A DNA stretch of 64,000 nt from Pyxidicoccus sp. MSG2. GTDB taxonomy: Bacteria; Myxococcota; Myxococcia; Myxococcales; Myxococcaceae. Under the pieces are notes generated by a model, which worked only from the letters and a program-made list of their open reading frames with translations, searched no databases and was not told the DNA's origin. The DNA lies in contig NZ_JAPNKC010000001.1 of the NCBI RefSeq assembly GCF_026626705.1, forward strand, positions 3,658,001 through 3,722,000, read 5' to 3'. The translations under genes were made by a program, and so were the position numbers. Shown piece after piece: positions 17,919 to 25,996 of the stretch (position 1 is its first letter; every line of letters starts with the position of its first letter).

Positions 17919-19442
17919 TCAGGGCAGCGCGCCGGACGCGGCCCAGCGCTGGATGCGGGTGATGAGCTGCGGGTCCAGGGGCCCGTCGGCGGGCATGCGC
18001 TTGTCGCGCACGGCGGCGGTGATGAGGGCCGCGTTCGCCTTCCACAACTGGTAGGTGTTGAGCGGCCGGCCCGGGCTGGTGGTGTGGCACTTCGCGCAGC
18101 GCGACTCGTGGATGGGGCGGATGTCCGCCTGCCAGCCGAGCGCCGCCGTGGCGAGGGGCTGATACTCGAAGGGCACGGTGCGCTTCGCCTCCGTGCCGTC
18201 CGCGAAGCGCGCGACGACGGCCAGCGCGTGACGCCCGGCCTCCAGGCCCGCCAGCGAGTACGCCTTGGGCGTGCCGTCCGACTCCGAGCCGCCCAGGCTG
18301 TACTGCGGACCCGACGTCGGCACGTCATTGCCGTCGACCTGGAAGACGAGGCTCTCCGGAGGCGCGCCCGGAGGGAGCACCGCGTGCGCCACCAGCCCGT
18401 CCTCCACCACCTGCATGCCCTGGTACAGCCCGGACACGCGAGGCACCGGCGCGCGGCTCACCGCCACCGACTGGCCGCCCAGCTGCACCCACGCGGTGCC
18501 GGCCTCGTCCGCGGCGAGGAAGCGGAACTCACGCGTGTCCAGGTCCGTGGCCACGCCCCAGGTGTTCGCATCCGCGTCGAAGACGAGCAGCGCGTCGCTG
18601 GACTTCACCCAGAGGAAGCGGCCCGAGGCGAGCAACTGCACCGGCCGCTCGCCCAGGTCCACGCGGCGCCAGCCCGAGTTCGCCCGGCGCAGCAGGCCCT
18701 GGTTGGTGAGCAGCCACAGCTCACCGGAGGTGCCCACCGCCGGGCCCAGGCCCGCGAGCGACTCCACCACCTCGCCCTCGTCGAGCGGCGCACTGGCCTC
18801 GCGCACCTGGTACGTGGTGGCGCCAGTGGCCACCGCCACGTTCAGCGTGCCGTCGCGGAGGAACCAGACGCCGGGCGAGCCGTCCGCCGCCGGTGCCGCC
18901 GCCAGCGCGGTGATGCCGGTGATGGGGCTGCCGCCCACCTTCAGCGCGGCCAGCGTGCCTTCCTGCAGGCGGTATAGGCCGCTGGTGTGCGCGAGCCAGC
19001 CCGCGCCGTCCGCGGACTGCGCGGTGGCGGTGACACCCGCGCCCAGCGCGTCGCGCCACGGCGGGGCGATGAGCCAGCCGGACTCCGCGACGAAGAGGCC
19101 GTTCTGCGCCTCCACCACCGCGCTGTGCGGCCCCATCCGGAAGACGCCTTTCACGGTGCCCGCGGCCACCGTGTTGCCCGGGTGCGGCTCCAGTGCGCCA
19201 AGCGAGCCGTCCAGCCGCAGCCGCACGAGCGAGCCCGAGGCGGTGGCGAAGACGCCTCCGCCGGCCTGGTCGGCGAAGCCCGGCGTAGAGGCCAGCTCCG
19301 CGTTCGCCGGGACTTCCGTCGGACGGAAGGCCGTGGGCTTCGGCCGGTCCAGCGGGAGGGAGTCCTCCCCGCACGCGCTCAGCAGCGCGGCGGAGAGGAG
19401 GAGGGAGACGACGGAGGAAGAAGCCCTCGGATGTGGACTCAT
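17919..19442 (-). CDS. surface lipoprotein with C-terminal c-type haem motif
   Basis: A 507-residue lipoprotein (lipobox LLSACGE). Residues about 45-340 read as a beta-propeller-like sensor of two-component/kelch style, with repeated short strands such as GVFATASGSLVRL and GELWLLTNQGLLRR. A beta-sandwich region about 345-425 follows, then a C-terminal segment IRPIHESRCAKCHTTSPGRPLNTYQLW with a single CxxCH haem-attachment motif and RMPADGPLDPQLITRIQRW, typical of planctomycete and myxobacterial cytochrome-c-like tails. It is the fourth gene of the operon, 12 nt after the DUF1501 gene. Haem attachment is inferred from the motif only. Confidence 0.78.
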   Translation of the reverse strand: MSPHPRASSSVVSLLLSAALLSACGEDSLPLDRPKPTAFRPTEVPANAELASTPGFADQAGGGVFATASGSLVRLRLDGSLGALEPHPGNTVAAGTVKGVFRMGPHSAVVEAQNGLFVAESGWLIAPPWRDALGAGVTATAQSADGAGWLAHTSGLYRLQEGTLAALKVGGSPITGITALAAAPAADGSPGVWFLRDGTLNVAVATGATTYQVREASAPLDEGEVVESLAGLGPAVGTSGELWLLTNQGLLRRANSGWRRVDLGERPVQLLASGRFLWVKSSDALLVFDADANTWGVATDLDTREFRFLAADEAGTAWVQLGGQSVAVSRAPVPRVSGLYQGMQVVEDGLVAHAVLPPGAPPESLVFQVDGNDVPTSGPQYSLGGSESDGTPKAYSLAGLEAGRHALAVVARFADGTEAKRTVPFEYQPLATAALGWQADIRPIHESRCAKCHTTSPGRPLNTYQLWKANAALITAAVRDKRMPADGPLDPQLITRIQRWAASGALP

Positions 19443-19454
19443 GCGGATGACGGC

Positions 19455-20867
19455 TCAGGCGAGGATGGGACGCAGCGGGTCCACGCGGGTGATGCTGTAG
19501 TCGAGGCCCGCCGAGGCGAGCACCGTGGCGATGATGTGCTCGGGGAAGATGTTGGAGCCGTTCGGGTCCGCGGCGCCGGTGCGCAGGTCGAACGTGCCCG
19601 GCGACATGCCGATGTCGCCGCTCTTGCCAAAGACCTGGTTGTGCTTGATGCCCGCGCCCATGAGGAGGGCGGAGCTGCACAGGTGGTGGTCTCTTCCGCC
19701 GGAGGCATTGATGAGCGGCGTGCGGGCGAACTCGGAGAACACCATGATGGTGGTGTGGTCCATGAAGTTACCACCCGACGGGTGCGGGCTGGCGCGCAGG
19801 TCGTCCACCAGGCTGGCGAGCGCGTCGAAGCCGCGGCGCTGGTTGCTGGCGTGGGTGAGCTGGGTGCCGAAGTGCGTGTCCAGGCCGCCCGTGAGGTTGA
19901 TGGTGACGCACTGGGCGATGCCCTTCTTCAGCGCGGTGGCCACCGTCGCGGCGCGGCCCGCCTCGTTGTCGATGGAGCCCGTGGTGGCCAGGCCGTAGCG
20001 CGTGCGCACCGCCTCCATCTCCGGGTTGGTGGTGTCCTGGAACTGGAAGGCCTTCTCCAGCCCCTGTGACAGCACCTGCTGCATCTGGTCCCGGCTGTTG
20101 GAGTAGGTGGTGCCCACGCCGCGCGTGCCGTACGCCGCCTGCTCGCAGTTGATGGGCTGGCCGCGGAAGTCCACGAGCTGCTTCTCGATTTCGCTGTCCA
20201 ACTGCTGGCTGGCCGCGCTGGGCCGCAGCGTGAGGAGCAGGTCATCCCGGCGGCTGACGCGCAGCGCGTTGGCGTAGCCCCCGTAGCGGTCGTTGTACGA
20301 CTCGACGTTGTAGGAGATGGACGCGATGGGCACCCGCGGCTTCATCTGACCGACGATTTCCGTCGCCGTGGAGGAGCCGCGCGCGGCGCTGCCGATGGGG
20401 AGCTTGCCGGTGAGGAAGTACCGGTAGCCCACCTCGTGGCCCAGCGTGTTCATGTTGATGCCGCGCACCACCGTCATCAGGTCGTAGTGCGACGCCAGCC
20501 GCTCGCCCACCGCGGGCCCGAAGTCGATGTTGGGCCGGCCCGCGCCGGAGCGCTCGGCCGGGAGGATGGGGCGCGTGGAGAAGCGCGAGTCGTTGATGAG
20601 GTTGTAGCCGGGGAGGATTTTCGTCTCCGACGCGCGGTCGGCGGTGAACTCGTCCGGGTCTCTCGGGTCGAAGGCGAGGAGCTGGTCCCAGCCGCCGCTG
20701 AAGTACACGAAGACGAAGCACCGGTCCGCTGGGGCCAGCTCCGCGGCCTGGGCGAAGGCGCGGAAGGGAATCCCGCCCAGCAGCGTGGAGCCCATGAAAC
20801 CGGCGGCGGCCTTGAGGAAGGTGCGGCGCTCGGGGAGGACGTTCTCGTCGCGGTTGTTCTTCTTCAT
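19455..20867 (-). CDS. Tat-exported DUF1501 protein
   Basis: A 470-residue protein. The ATG at 20867 gives MKKNNRDENVLPERRTFLKA, a clear Tat signal (RRTFLK), followed by a hydrophobic stretch and AFAQAA. The body carries DUF1501 hallmarks: VFVYFSGGWDQLLAFDPRD, TVVRGINMNTLGHEVGYRYFLTG, GGLDTHFGTQ, MVFSEFARTP and GRDHHLCSSALLMG. DUF1501 proteins are related to sulfatase/alkaline-phosphatase folds and are usually encoded beside DUF1592/DUF1800-type haem proteins, as here. Folded export by Tat suggests a bound cofactor or metal. The in-frame upstream extension to 21014 overlaps the previous gene and is rejected. Confidence 0.85.
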   Translation of the reverse strand: MKKNNRDENVLPERRTFLKAAAGFMGSTLLGGIPFRAFAQAAELAPADRCFVFVYFSGGWDQLLAFDPRDPDEFTADRASETKILPGYNLINDSRFSTRPILPAERSGAGRPNIDFGPAVGERLASHYDLMTVVRGINMNTLGHEVGYRYFLTGKLPIGSAARGSSTATEIVGQMKPRVPIASISYNVESYNDRYGGYANALRVSRRDDLLLTLRPSAASQQLDSEIEKQLVDFRGQPINCEQAAYGTRGVGTTYSNSRDQMQQVLSQGLEKAFQFQDTTNPEMEAVRTRYGLATTGSIDNEAGRAATVATALKKGIAQCVTINLTGGLDTHFGTQLTHASNQRRGFDALASLVDDLRASPHPSGGNFMDHTTIMVFSEFARTPLINASGGRDHHLCSSALLMGAGIKHNQVFGKSGDIGMSPGTFDLRTGAADPNGSNIFPEHIIATVLASAGLDYSITRVDPLRPILA

Positions 20868-20884
20868 CGCAGGCTCTCCCAAGC

Positions 20885-21580
20885 TCAATACGTGATGAAG
20901 CGCGGGTCGGTCAGCATGGCGATACACACCAACGCCAGGACCTGGTCCCGCTTCTTCGTGGTGCCCGCCAGCGTCTCCACCCGCGTCGCCGCCTGGGTGA
21001 AGAGGCCCACCCACTTCGTCAGCTCGTCGCCCGCCAGCGGCGAGCCCCAGAAGCGCGTGGAGTTGTAGACGAGGTACTCGCGCACCTGCGCGTCGGTGAG
21101 CTTGCGCAAATCATCCCACTTGCCGGGCAGCGTGCGGCTGAGCGTGCGCAGCGCGGGGTCCGCCTGCGCGATTTCCGCCTTGGACTGCTCCAGGCAGACG
21201 TAGCGCGCGCCGTCCTCCAGGAACTTGGCGAAGACGAGGTTGGGCTCGGTGTTCTCGCTGGAGACGAGCGCGTAGTCCGCGCGGCCCAACGACGGGGCAC
21301 GCACGTCGATGCCGTCACGGCCGTCCGCCGTCAGCCAGCGGCGGCCCACCGCGGTGAGGATGGCGGCGTCCAGCTGGGACACGGTGAGCCGGCGCGGGGC
21401 GCGGCCCACGCTGCCGCCCTGGGCCTCGGGGTCCGGCAGCGGCTCGTAGTTGTCGTTGGTGTGGGGATTGGGGACGGGCTCGAGCTGGCCATCCAGGGGC
21501 GGAGGCGTGGCCTTCTCCTCCGACTTCTGGCAGCCGGAGGCCAGCGCGAGCAGCGCGGCGGTCAGGACAAGGCGGCGCAT
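20885..21580 (-). CDS. small lipoprotein of the DUF1592/DUF1501 operon
   Basis: A 231-residue lipoprotein (MRRLVLTAALLALASGC, Cys17), with a Pro-rich linker to about residue 60 and then a helical domain starting RRLTVSQLDAAIL. The C-terminal pattern LVYNSTRFWGSPL...DQVLALVCIAMLTDPRFITY resembles the end of DUF1800/DUF1585-type helical domains that close planctomycete-style surface proteins. It begins one base after the stop of the upstream haem protein and ends 17 nt before the DUF1501 start, so it is translationally linked to both. No enzyme motif seen. Confidence 0.75.
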   Translation of the reverse strand: MRRLVLTAALLALASGCQKSEEKATPPPLDGQLEPVPNPHTNDNYEPLPDPEAQGGSVGRAPRRLTVSQLDAAILTAVGRRWLTADGRDGIDVRAPSLGRADYALVSSENTEPNLVFAKFLEDGARYVCLEQSKAEIAQADPALRTLSRTLPGKWDDLRKLTDAQVREYLVYNSTRFWGSPLAGDELTKWVGLFTQAATRVETLAGTTKKRDQVLALVCIAMLTDPRFITY

Positions 21581-23596
21581 TTAATCAATCCTCCGGTAGG
21601 CGTCCGTCGTCACCACCCGCTCGATGAGCGACTTGAGCTTGTGGCCGCTCTTCGCGAAGTCCTGCGACAGCGGCGTCAGGTACATGCGCTGCTCCTCGGT
21701 CGTCATGGGCCGGCCGAGGAACTCGTTCCAGATGCGCTTCACCGTGCAGCGCTCCAAATCACCCGTCTGCAGCATGCGCTGGACGAGCAACTGGGGGCCG
21801 GCCTCGATGTTCTGCTCCTCGTCGGCCGTGCGGTAGAGGTACGTCTTGAGCATGCCCAGGCTGTTGGCGCCGTCGCCGTCATACGCCTGCATGACGTACT
21901 GGCCGCACTCGCCGCCGCAGTTGGTGTCGCCGTTGAGGGCGCAGTCGCGGCACTTGGGGTCGAAGCGGGGGAACTGGTCCCCAGGGAGGAACTGGGCGGC
22001 GCGCTCGGCGTAGCGGCCCCAGTGCGCGCCGGTGGGTTCAATCGTCGCGTGGCAGTAGTTGCAGCCGCAGCGCACCGCGAGGTTGTTCTGCCGGTTGCAG
22101 GAGTCCTCGGGGGGAGGCAGCGAGGCGTCCGCCGGCGGGGAGAACGTCTTGCAGAGGAAGGCCTCGTAGAACTCGTTCACCCGCGCGCGCTGGGTGGGGA
22201 AGCGGTAGAGGAAGGCGGGGGTGGTGAGGACGCCCGCGTGCTGCGCGTCGCGCGTGTACTCCACCCAGGCGCCGTTCTCCTCGTAGGGGATGGCGGGGAT
22301 GGTCTGCGCGTCCGCGGGGGACGTCACGCTGAAGACGCCCACGCCCTGCTTCTGCCGGTAGTACTCGGCCAGGGTGCCGTTCACGAAGGAGCGGCGGGTG
22401 GTGAGGATGTTGAAGTAGGGCTCGTCGCGCTTCACCACCGACTCGGCGATGCGCAGCGGCTCCTCGTTGAAGGCGGCCACGCGCATGTCGTGCACGGAGC
22501 GGACACCCTGGGCCGTAATCGCGTTCACCTCGCAGCGGCGCAGGCGGTCCCCGCAGCCGCAACTGCGGTCACTGGCGAAGCGCGCCGCCTCGCACGAGGC
22601 CATGGTCCACGGGTTCTGCGCGCGGTCCTGCGCTTCAATCGCACACACCTTGACGGACGCGGGCGTGGTGGCCGTGGCCCAGTACGGCGGCTTCGCGGTC
22701 ATCACATAGCCCTCGCGCTGGACGCAGCCGCGGCGCGGGGCGTAGTTGCCCTTCACGTTGTCCTTCAGCTCCAGGTCCAGCGTGCAGCGCTTGAGGTCCG
22801 TCAGCGTGGGCTTGGAGGGGATGTTCGGGTGCTCGAAGGCGGTGACGCGGCCGCTGGCGTCCGTCACCTCCACCGTCAGCGCGGCGGTGGTGCTCTTGCC
22901 CGGGTCCGGCAGGCAGAGGAACGAGTCCATGGCGGCCCCGCGCCTGTCACAGAAGTACGTGTACTTCTTCCAGGTGGCGTTGGCGGCCAGGTCGGCGCAC
23001 GTGCTCACCGCGTTGCTCGTCGCGGTGGCCAGCGCCGTGCACTTGTAGAAGTTGGTGTCGTAGTCGAAGGACACGGGCATGGGCACGCCCATGTCGTCCC
23101 GGCACTTGAGCACCTTCTCGCGCAGGGGCGCCGCGTGCGCGTCCGGCTGCGTCGCGGTGAGGCAGGCGTCCTGTTCAATGGCGGAGTCACACCCGGCGCC
23201 GTTGACGCCGCGCAGCCCGGTGGAGCTGTTGTTGCCGAAGAAGAGGATGCTGTCGGCGGCGCCCGAGCCGTTCAGGCGCGAGTTGCCGTTGTCGAAGACG
23301 CTCGCGGAGAGGTTCGAGCGGAGCAGCGCCCGGTGGTAGTTGCGGATGCGGGCGTAGAACTCGTCCTTGCCCATCATCGCGCGGATGTCCTCCACGTCGA
23401 CGGAGCCCTTGGCCTGGGCGGCCTTGTACTCCTCATAGCTGGGGGGGCGGCCGAGCAGGTCCAACGACAGCTGACGGAGGTGCCGCTCCAGGGGCACCTT
23501 CGCGACGGGCGCACAGACGGCTTCTTCAGCGGAAGCCGGCAGGGCCAGAAGGAAGGCGGCGCCAGCCAGGGCGGCGAGGCAACGCACACGGTCCAA
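21581..23596 (-). CDS. exported DUF1592/1588/1585-type haem protein
   Basis: A 671-residue exported protein. I choose a TTG at 23596 because ggagg lies 6 nt upstream and the resulting MLDRVRCLAALAGAAFLLALPASAEE is a clean signal peptide; a GTG at 23632 lacks a spaced site. Mature region: LERHLRQLSLDLLGRPPSYEEY (PSD1/DUF1587-like helix), many Cys residues (about 25), DUF1588-like CNYCHATIEPTG with a CxxCH haem site near 490, and a C-terminal DUF1585-like helix region (FLGRPMTTEEQRMYL). First gene of the five-gene operon. Such proteins occur in planctomycetes and myxobacteria beside DUF1501 genes; activity is not established. Confidence 0.78.
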   Translation of the reverse strand: MDRVRCLAALAGAAFLLALPASAEEAVCAPVAKVPLERHLRQLSLDLLGRPPSYEEYKAAQAKGSVDVEDIRAMMGKDEFYARIRNYHRALLRSNLSASVFDNGNSRLNGSGAADSILFFGNNSSTGLRGVNGAGCDSAIEQDACLTATQPDAHAAPLREKVLKCRDDMGVPMPVSFDYDTNFYKCTALATATSNAVSTCADLAANATWKKYTYFCDRRGAAMDSFLCLPDPGKSTTAALTVEVTDASGRVTAFEHPNIPSKPTLTDLKRCTLDLELKDNVKGNYAPRRGCVQREGYVMTAKPPYWATATTPASVKVCAIEAQDRAQNPWTMASCEAARFASDRSCGCGDRLRRCEVNAITAQGVRSVHDMRVAAFNEEPLRIAESVVKRDEPYFNILTTRRSFVNGTLAEYYRQKQGVGVFSVTSPADAQTIPAIPYEENGAWVEYTRDAQHAGVLTTPAFLYRFPTQRARVNEFYEAFLCKTFSPPADASLPPPEDSCNRQNNLAVRCGCNYCHATIEPTGAHWGRYAERAAQFLPGDQFPRFDPKCRDCALNGDTNCGGECGQYVMQAYDGDGANSLGMLKTYLYRTADEEQNIEAGPQLLVQRMLQTGDLERCTVKRIWNEFLGRPMTTEEQRMYLTPLSQDFAKSGHKLKSLIERVVTTDAYRRID

Positions 23597-23637
23597 GAGG
23601 GACCTCCGAGAGGGGGGGTCGGGGGTGACCACTTCCG

Positions 23638-23667
23638 AGTATGCTGGGTTTCCCTGTTGAAGATCAA
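23638..23667 (-). promoter_or_regulatory. possible sigma-70 promoter of the DUF1592/DUF1501 operon
   Basis: On the minus strand TTGATC (23667-23662) and CATACT (23643-23638) match -35 and -10 consensus at four of six bases each, with an 18-bp spacer. Transcription would start near 23631, leaving a leader of about 35 nt to the TTG start. This fits the chosen start and argues against the GTG at 23632. Confidence 0.3.
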
Positions 23668-23768
23668 ACGACGGTGCAACAAATCCTCATGCGACATGTA
23701 TGAGCAGGTCGTTCCTGCAAGGCGGTGGCGGTTGCAACGGGGTGGGCGTCGCGAGAGATAGGGGACTC

Positions 23769-24329
23769 ATGTCGAACGCCGCCCCCGCTGCCCTTCCCTC
23801 TCGCGTGAGTGACAGGACCTTCTTCGCCTTCACGGCGGTGGTGTCCGTGGCCGCGCTGTCGTTCCTCGCCTGGCTGCTGCTGGTGCGGCGCGGGGGCGCG
23901 GGGGGCGTGGATCTGCGCTTCCTGCCGGCGGTCAACGCGGGGCTCAACGCGACGGCGGCGGCGCTGCTCATCGCCGGGTGGGTGGCGGTGAAGCGCGGAG
24001 CCAGGAAGGTGCACCAGTACCTGATGGTGTCCGCCTTCGTGGCGTCGTCCCTGTTCCTGGTGTGCTACCTGGCCTACCACTACGCGCACGGCAGCACGCG
24101 CTACGTGGGGGACTGGCGCGGGCTGTACCTGGCCATCCTGGCGAGCCACGTGCTGCTGTCCATGCCGGTGGTGCCCATGGCGCTGGTGTCCTTCTACTTC
24201 GCGTGGCGCAAGGAGTTCACCCGGCACCGCAAGGTGACGCGGTGGCTGGCGCCCATCTGGGTGTACGTGTCGGTGACGGGCGTCGTCGTCTTCTTCATGC
24301 TCCGCGGCAGCGTGCCCGCGGTGCCGTAG
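23769..24329 (+). CDS. DUF420 membrane protein
   Basis: A 186-residue inner-membrane protein starting at the ATG at 23769; a longer in-frame extension to 23700 overlaps the divergent promoter region. Five hydrophobic helices are visible. The conserved pieces NAGLNATAAALLIAGWVAVKRG, ARKVHQYLM (His) and LAYHYAHGSTRY (two His) are typical of DUF420/CtaM-like proteins linked to cytochrome oxidase assembly in other bacteria. No oxidase genes are nearby. It is divergent from the exported haem-protein operon and converges with the phytochrome operon, 9 nt from its last stop. Confidence 0.75.
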   Translation: MSNAAPAALPSRVSDRTFFAFTAVVSVAALSFLAWLLLVRRGGAGGVDLRFLPAVNAGLNATAAALLIAGWVAVKRGARKVHQYLMVSAFVASSLFLVCYLAYHYAHGSTRYVGDWRGLYLAILASHVLLSMPVVPMALVSFYFAWRKEFTRHRKVTRWLAPIWVYVSVTGVVVFFMLRGSVPAVP

Positions 24330-24338
24330 GGCGCGCGC

Positions 24339-25553
24339 TCACCGGGAGTTCGCGGACGAGGAGCCCTCGCCGGCTTCGGCGTCCGCCCCCTGCGCTCGCG
24401 CCGGCTCCGCGCTGTCGGGCATGCCACGCGGCAGGCGCACGATGAAGGTGGTGCCACGGCCCTCCTGGCTCTCCACCTGGATGGTGCCCCCGTGCAGTTC
24501 CACCATGCGGCGCGCGCTGGCCAGTCCCACCCCGCTGCCGGAGACGTCCCGGGACACGTTGCGCCCGCGCCGGAAGCGCTCGAAGACATGGGGCAGGTCC
24601 TCGGCGGGAATGCCGATGCCCTCGTCGGACACCTCCAGCCGCACCCCGTTCGACGGGTTGCCCCGCTCCTCTGCCAGCATCACCGTGACGGTGGTGCCGG
24701 GGGCGCTGTACTTCACCGCGTTGCCCAGCAGGTTCTCCAGCACGCGCTCCAGGGCGCGGGCGTCCCAGTGGCCGGTGAGGTCCCCGCCCTCCTCGTTCAG
24801 GATGAAGCGGTGCCGGGCGGACGCCTCCAGCGCGTGCACCTTGGAACCCACCAGCGCGCGCAAATCCAGGCGTTCGCGGCGCAGCGGCTGCTCCTGGCCG
24901 CGCGTCGCCTCCAGGAAGTGGTCGATGAGCTCGCCCATGCGGTACGCGGCGCGGACGATGTGGTCCAACCGCGACTCCTGCGTGGGCTTGAGGGTGCCCT
25001 CGGGGAACTGGCGGCGCAGCACCTGGGCATTGAGGGCGATGATTTGAATGGGCCCCTTGAGGTCGTGCGTGGCCAGGGCGAACAGCTCGTCGCGCACGGC
25101 CAGCGCCTCCTGGGCGGCCCGCTCCGCGCGCTCGGCGCGCACGCGGCGGTCCTCCAATTCGCGCGTCATGCGCACCGTGTCCACCGCGCCCCGGAGGCTG
25201 CGGCGCAGGCGCTCCGCGCTGTAGGCGTCCTTGATGAGGTAGTCCTGCGCGCCCGCCTTCATCGCATCCACCGCGACGCGCTCGCTGCCGCTGCCGGTGA
25301 GCACCACCACCGCGGGGGCCGCCCCCGGGTAGCGCGCGTGCAGCTCTCGCAGCAGGCCCAGGCCCGTCATGCCCGGCAGGTGGTAGTCCACCAGCATGAC
25401 GTCCGGCGGCGCGGCGGCGATGCGCGCCAGGGCCTCCTCCGCGGACATGACGGACTCCAGCAGCCAGGTCGCATCCGGGTCGCGCTCCAGGGCGCGGCGC
25501 ACGGCAAGCCGGTCTGAGGGACTGTCGTCCACCAGCAGCACGCGAAGGCTCAT
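24339..25553 (-). CDS. response regulator-histidine kinase hybrid (REC-HisKA-HATPase)
   Basis: A 404-residue protein with the receiver domain first: phospho-acceptor Asp56 in MLVDYHLPG, Thr in VVLTGSGSE, Lys in YLIKDA. A coiled linker (about 125-165) leads to HisKA with ALATHDLKGPI near 175, then HATPase_c motifs ENLLGNAVKYSAPG, DEGIGIP, FERFRRG and GSGVGLASARRMV. Receiver-first kinases typically take phosphate from another protein and act as a second relay stage. The start at 25553 overlaps the stop of the response regulator gene by 4 nt (ATGA), so it belongs to the phytochrome operon. No transmembrane segment; cytosolic. Confidence 0.85.
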   Translation of the reverse strand: MSLRVLLVDDSPSDRLAVRRALERDPDATWLLESVMSAEEALARIAAAPPDVMLVDYHLPGMTGLGLLRELHARYPGAAPAVVVLTGSGSERVAVDAMKAGAQDYLIKDAYSAERLRRSLRGAVDTVRMTRELEDRRVRAERAERAAQEALAVRDELFALATHDLKGPIQIIALNAQVLRRQFPEGTLKPTQESRLDHIVRAAYRMGELIDHFLEATRGQEQPLRRERLDLRALVGSKVHALEASARHRFILNEEGGDLTGHWDARALERVLENLLGNAVKYSAPGTTVTVMLAEERGNPSNGVRLEVSDEGIGIPAEDLPHVFERFRRGRNVSRDVSGSGVGLASARRMVELHGGTIQVESQEGRGTTFIVRLPRGMPDSAEPARAQGADAEAGEGSSSANSR

Positions 25554-25996
25554 GTCGGTGAGTCCTCCGGGCCCGGCAGCCGCGCCGCGGCGAGCCAGAA
25601 GGACTGGAGCGCGCGCGCGGCGGCCTCCAACTGCTCGCCGGGCTCCGGCTTGAAGAGGTAGCTGTTGGCGCCGTCCGCGTAGGCGCCCTCCACGTCCTGC
25701 CGCTCCGTCGAGCTGGAGAAGATGATGACGGGGATGCAGCGCAGCACCGGGTCCGCCTTGAGGCGGGACAGCACCTCGCGGCCGCCCATGCCCGGCATGT
25801 GCAAATCCAACAGGACCAGCGCCGGCCGCGTGGCCCCGGCGTAGCCGCCGCGCTGGTAGAGGTAGTCCAGCGCGCTCTCGCCATCCCTCAGGCGCACCAG
25901 GGGCAGCGGGAGGGGAAGCCGCCGGGCGATGCGCTCGAGCGCCACCGCGTCCGCGTCGCTGTCCTCCACGAGGAGGAGGGGCCGCCGCTCCGTCAT
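25550..25996 (-). CDS. single-domain response regulator (Rcp1-type)
   Basis: A 148-residue receiver domain with acidic pair ED (11-12), phospho-acceptor Asp64 in LVLLDLHMPG, switch Ser in FSSSTE and Lys in YLFKPE. There is no output domain. Its sequence style (LRDGESALDYLYQRG) is that of Rcp1-like partners of bacterial phytochromes. It overlaps bphP by 4 nt and the REC-kinase gene by 4 nt, so all three are translationally coupled. It probably takes phosphate from the phytochrome kinase and may pass it on. Confidence 0.87.
   Translation of the reverse strand: MTERRPLLLVEDSDADAVALERIARRLPLPLPLVRLRDGESALDYLYQRGGYAGATRPALVLLDLHMPGMGGREVLSRLKADPVLRCIPVIIFSSSTERQDVEGAYADGANSYLFKPEPGEQLEAAARALQSFWLAAARLPGPEDSPT

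Noticed and set aside
14268-18977. A very long open frame (1,569 codons) on the plus strand opposite the FG-GAP and cytochrome-like genes
   Set aside because: It mirrors GC-rich coding DNA on the other strand; its protein is Arg/His/Gln-rich without domains, and the minus-strand genes have clear motifs and linked starts. Similar long antisense frames opposite lhr and copA were also dropped.
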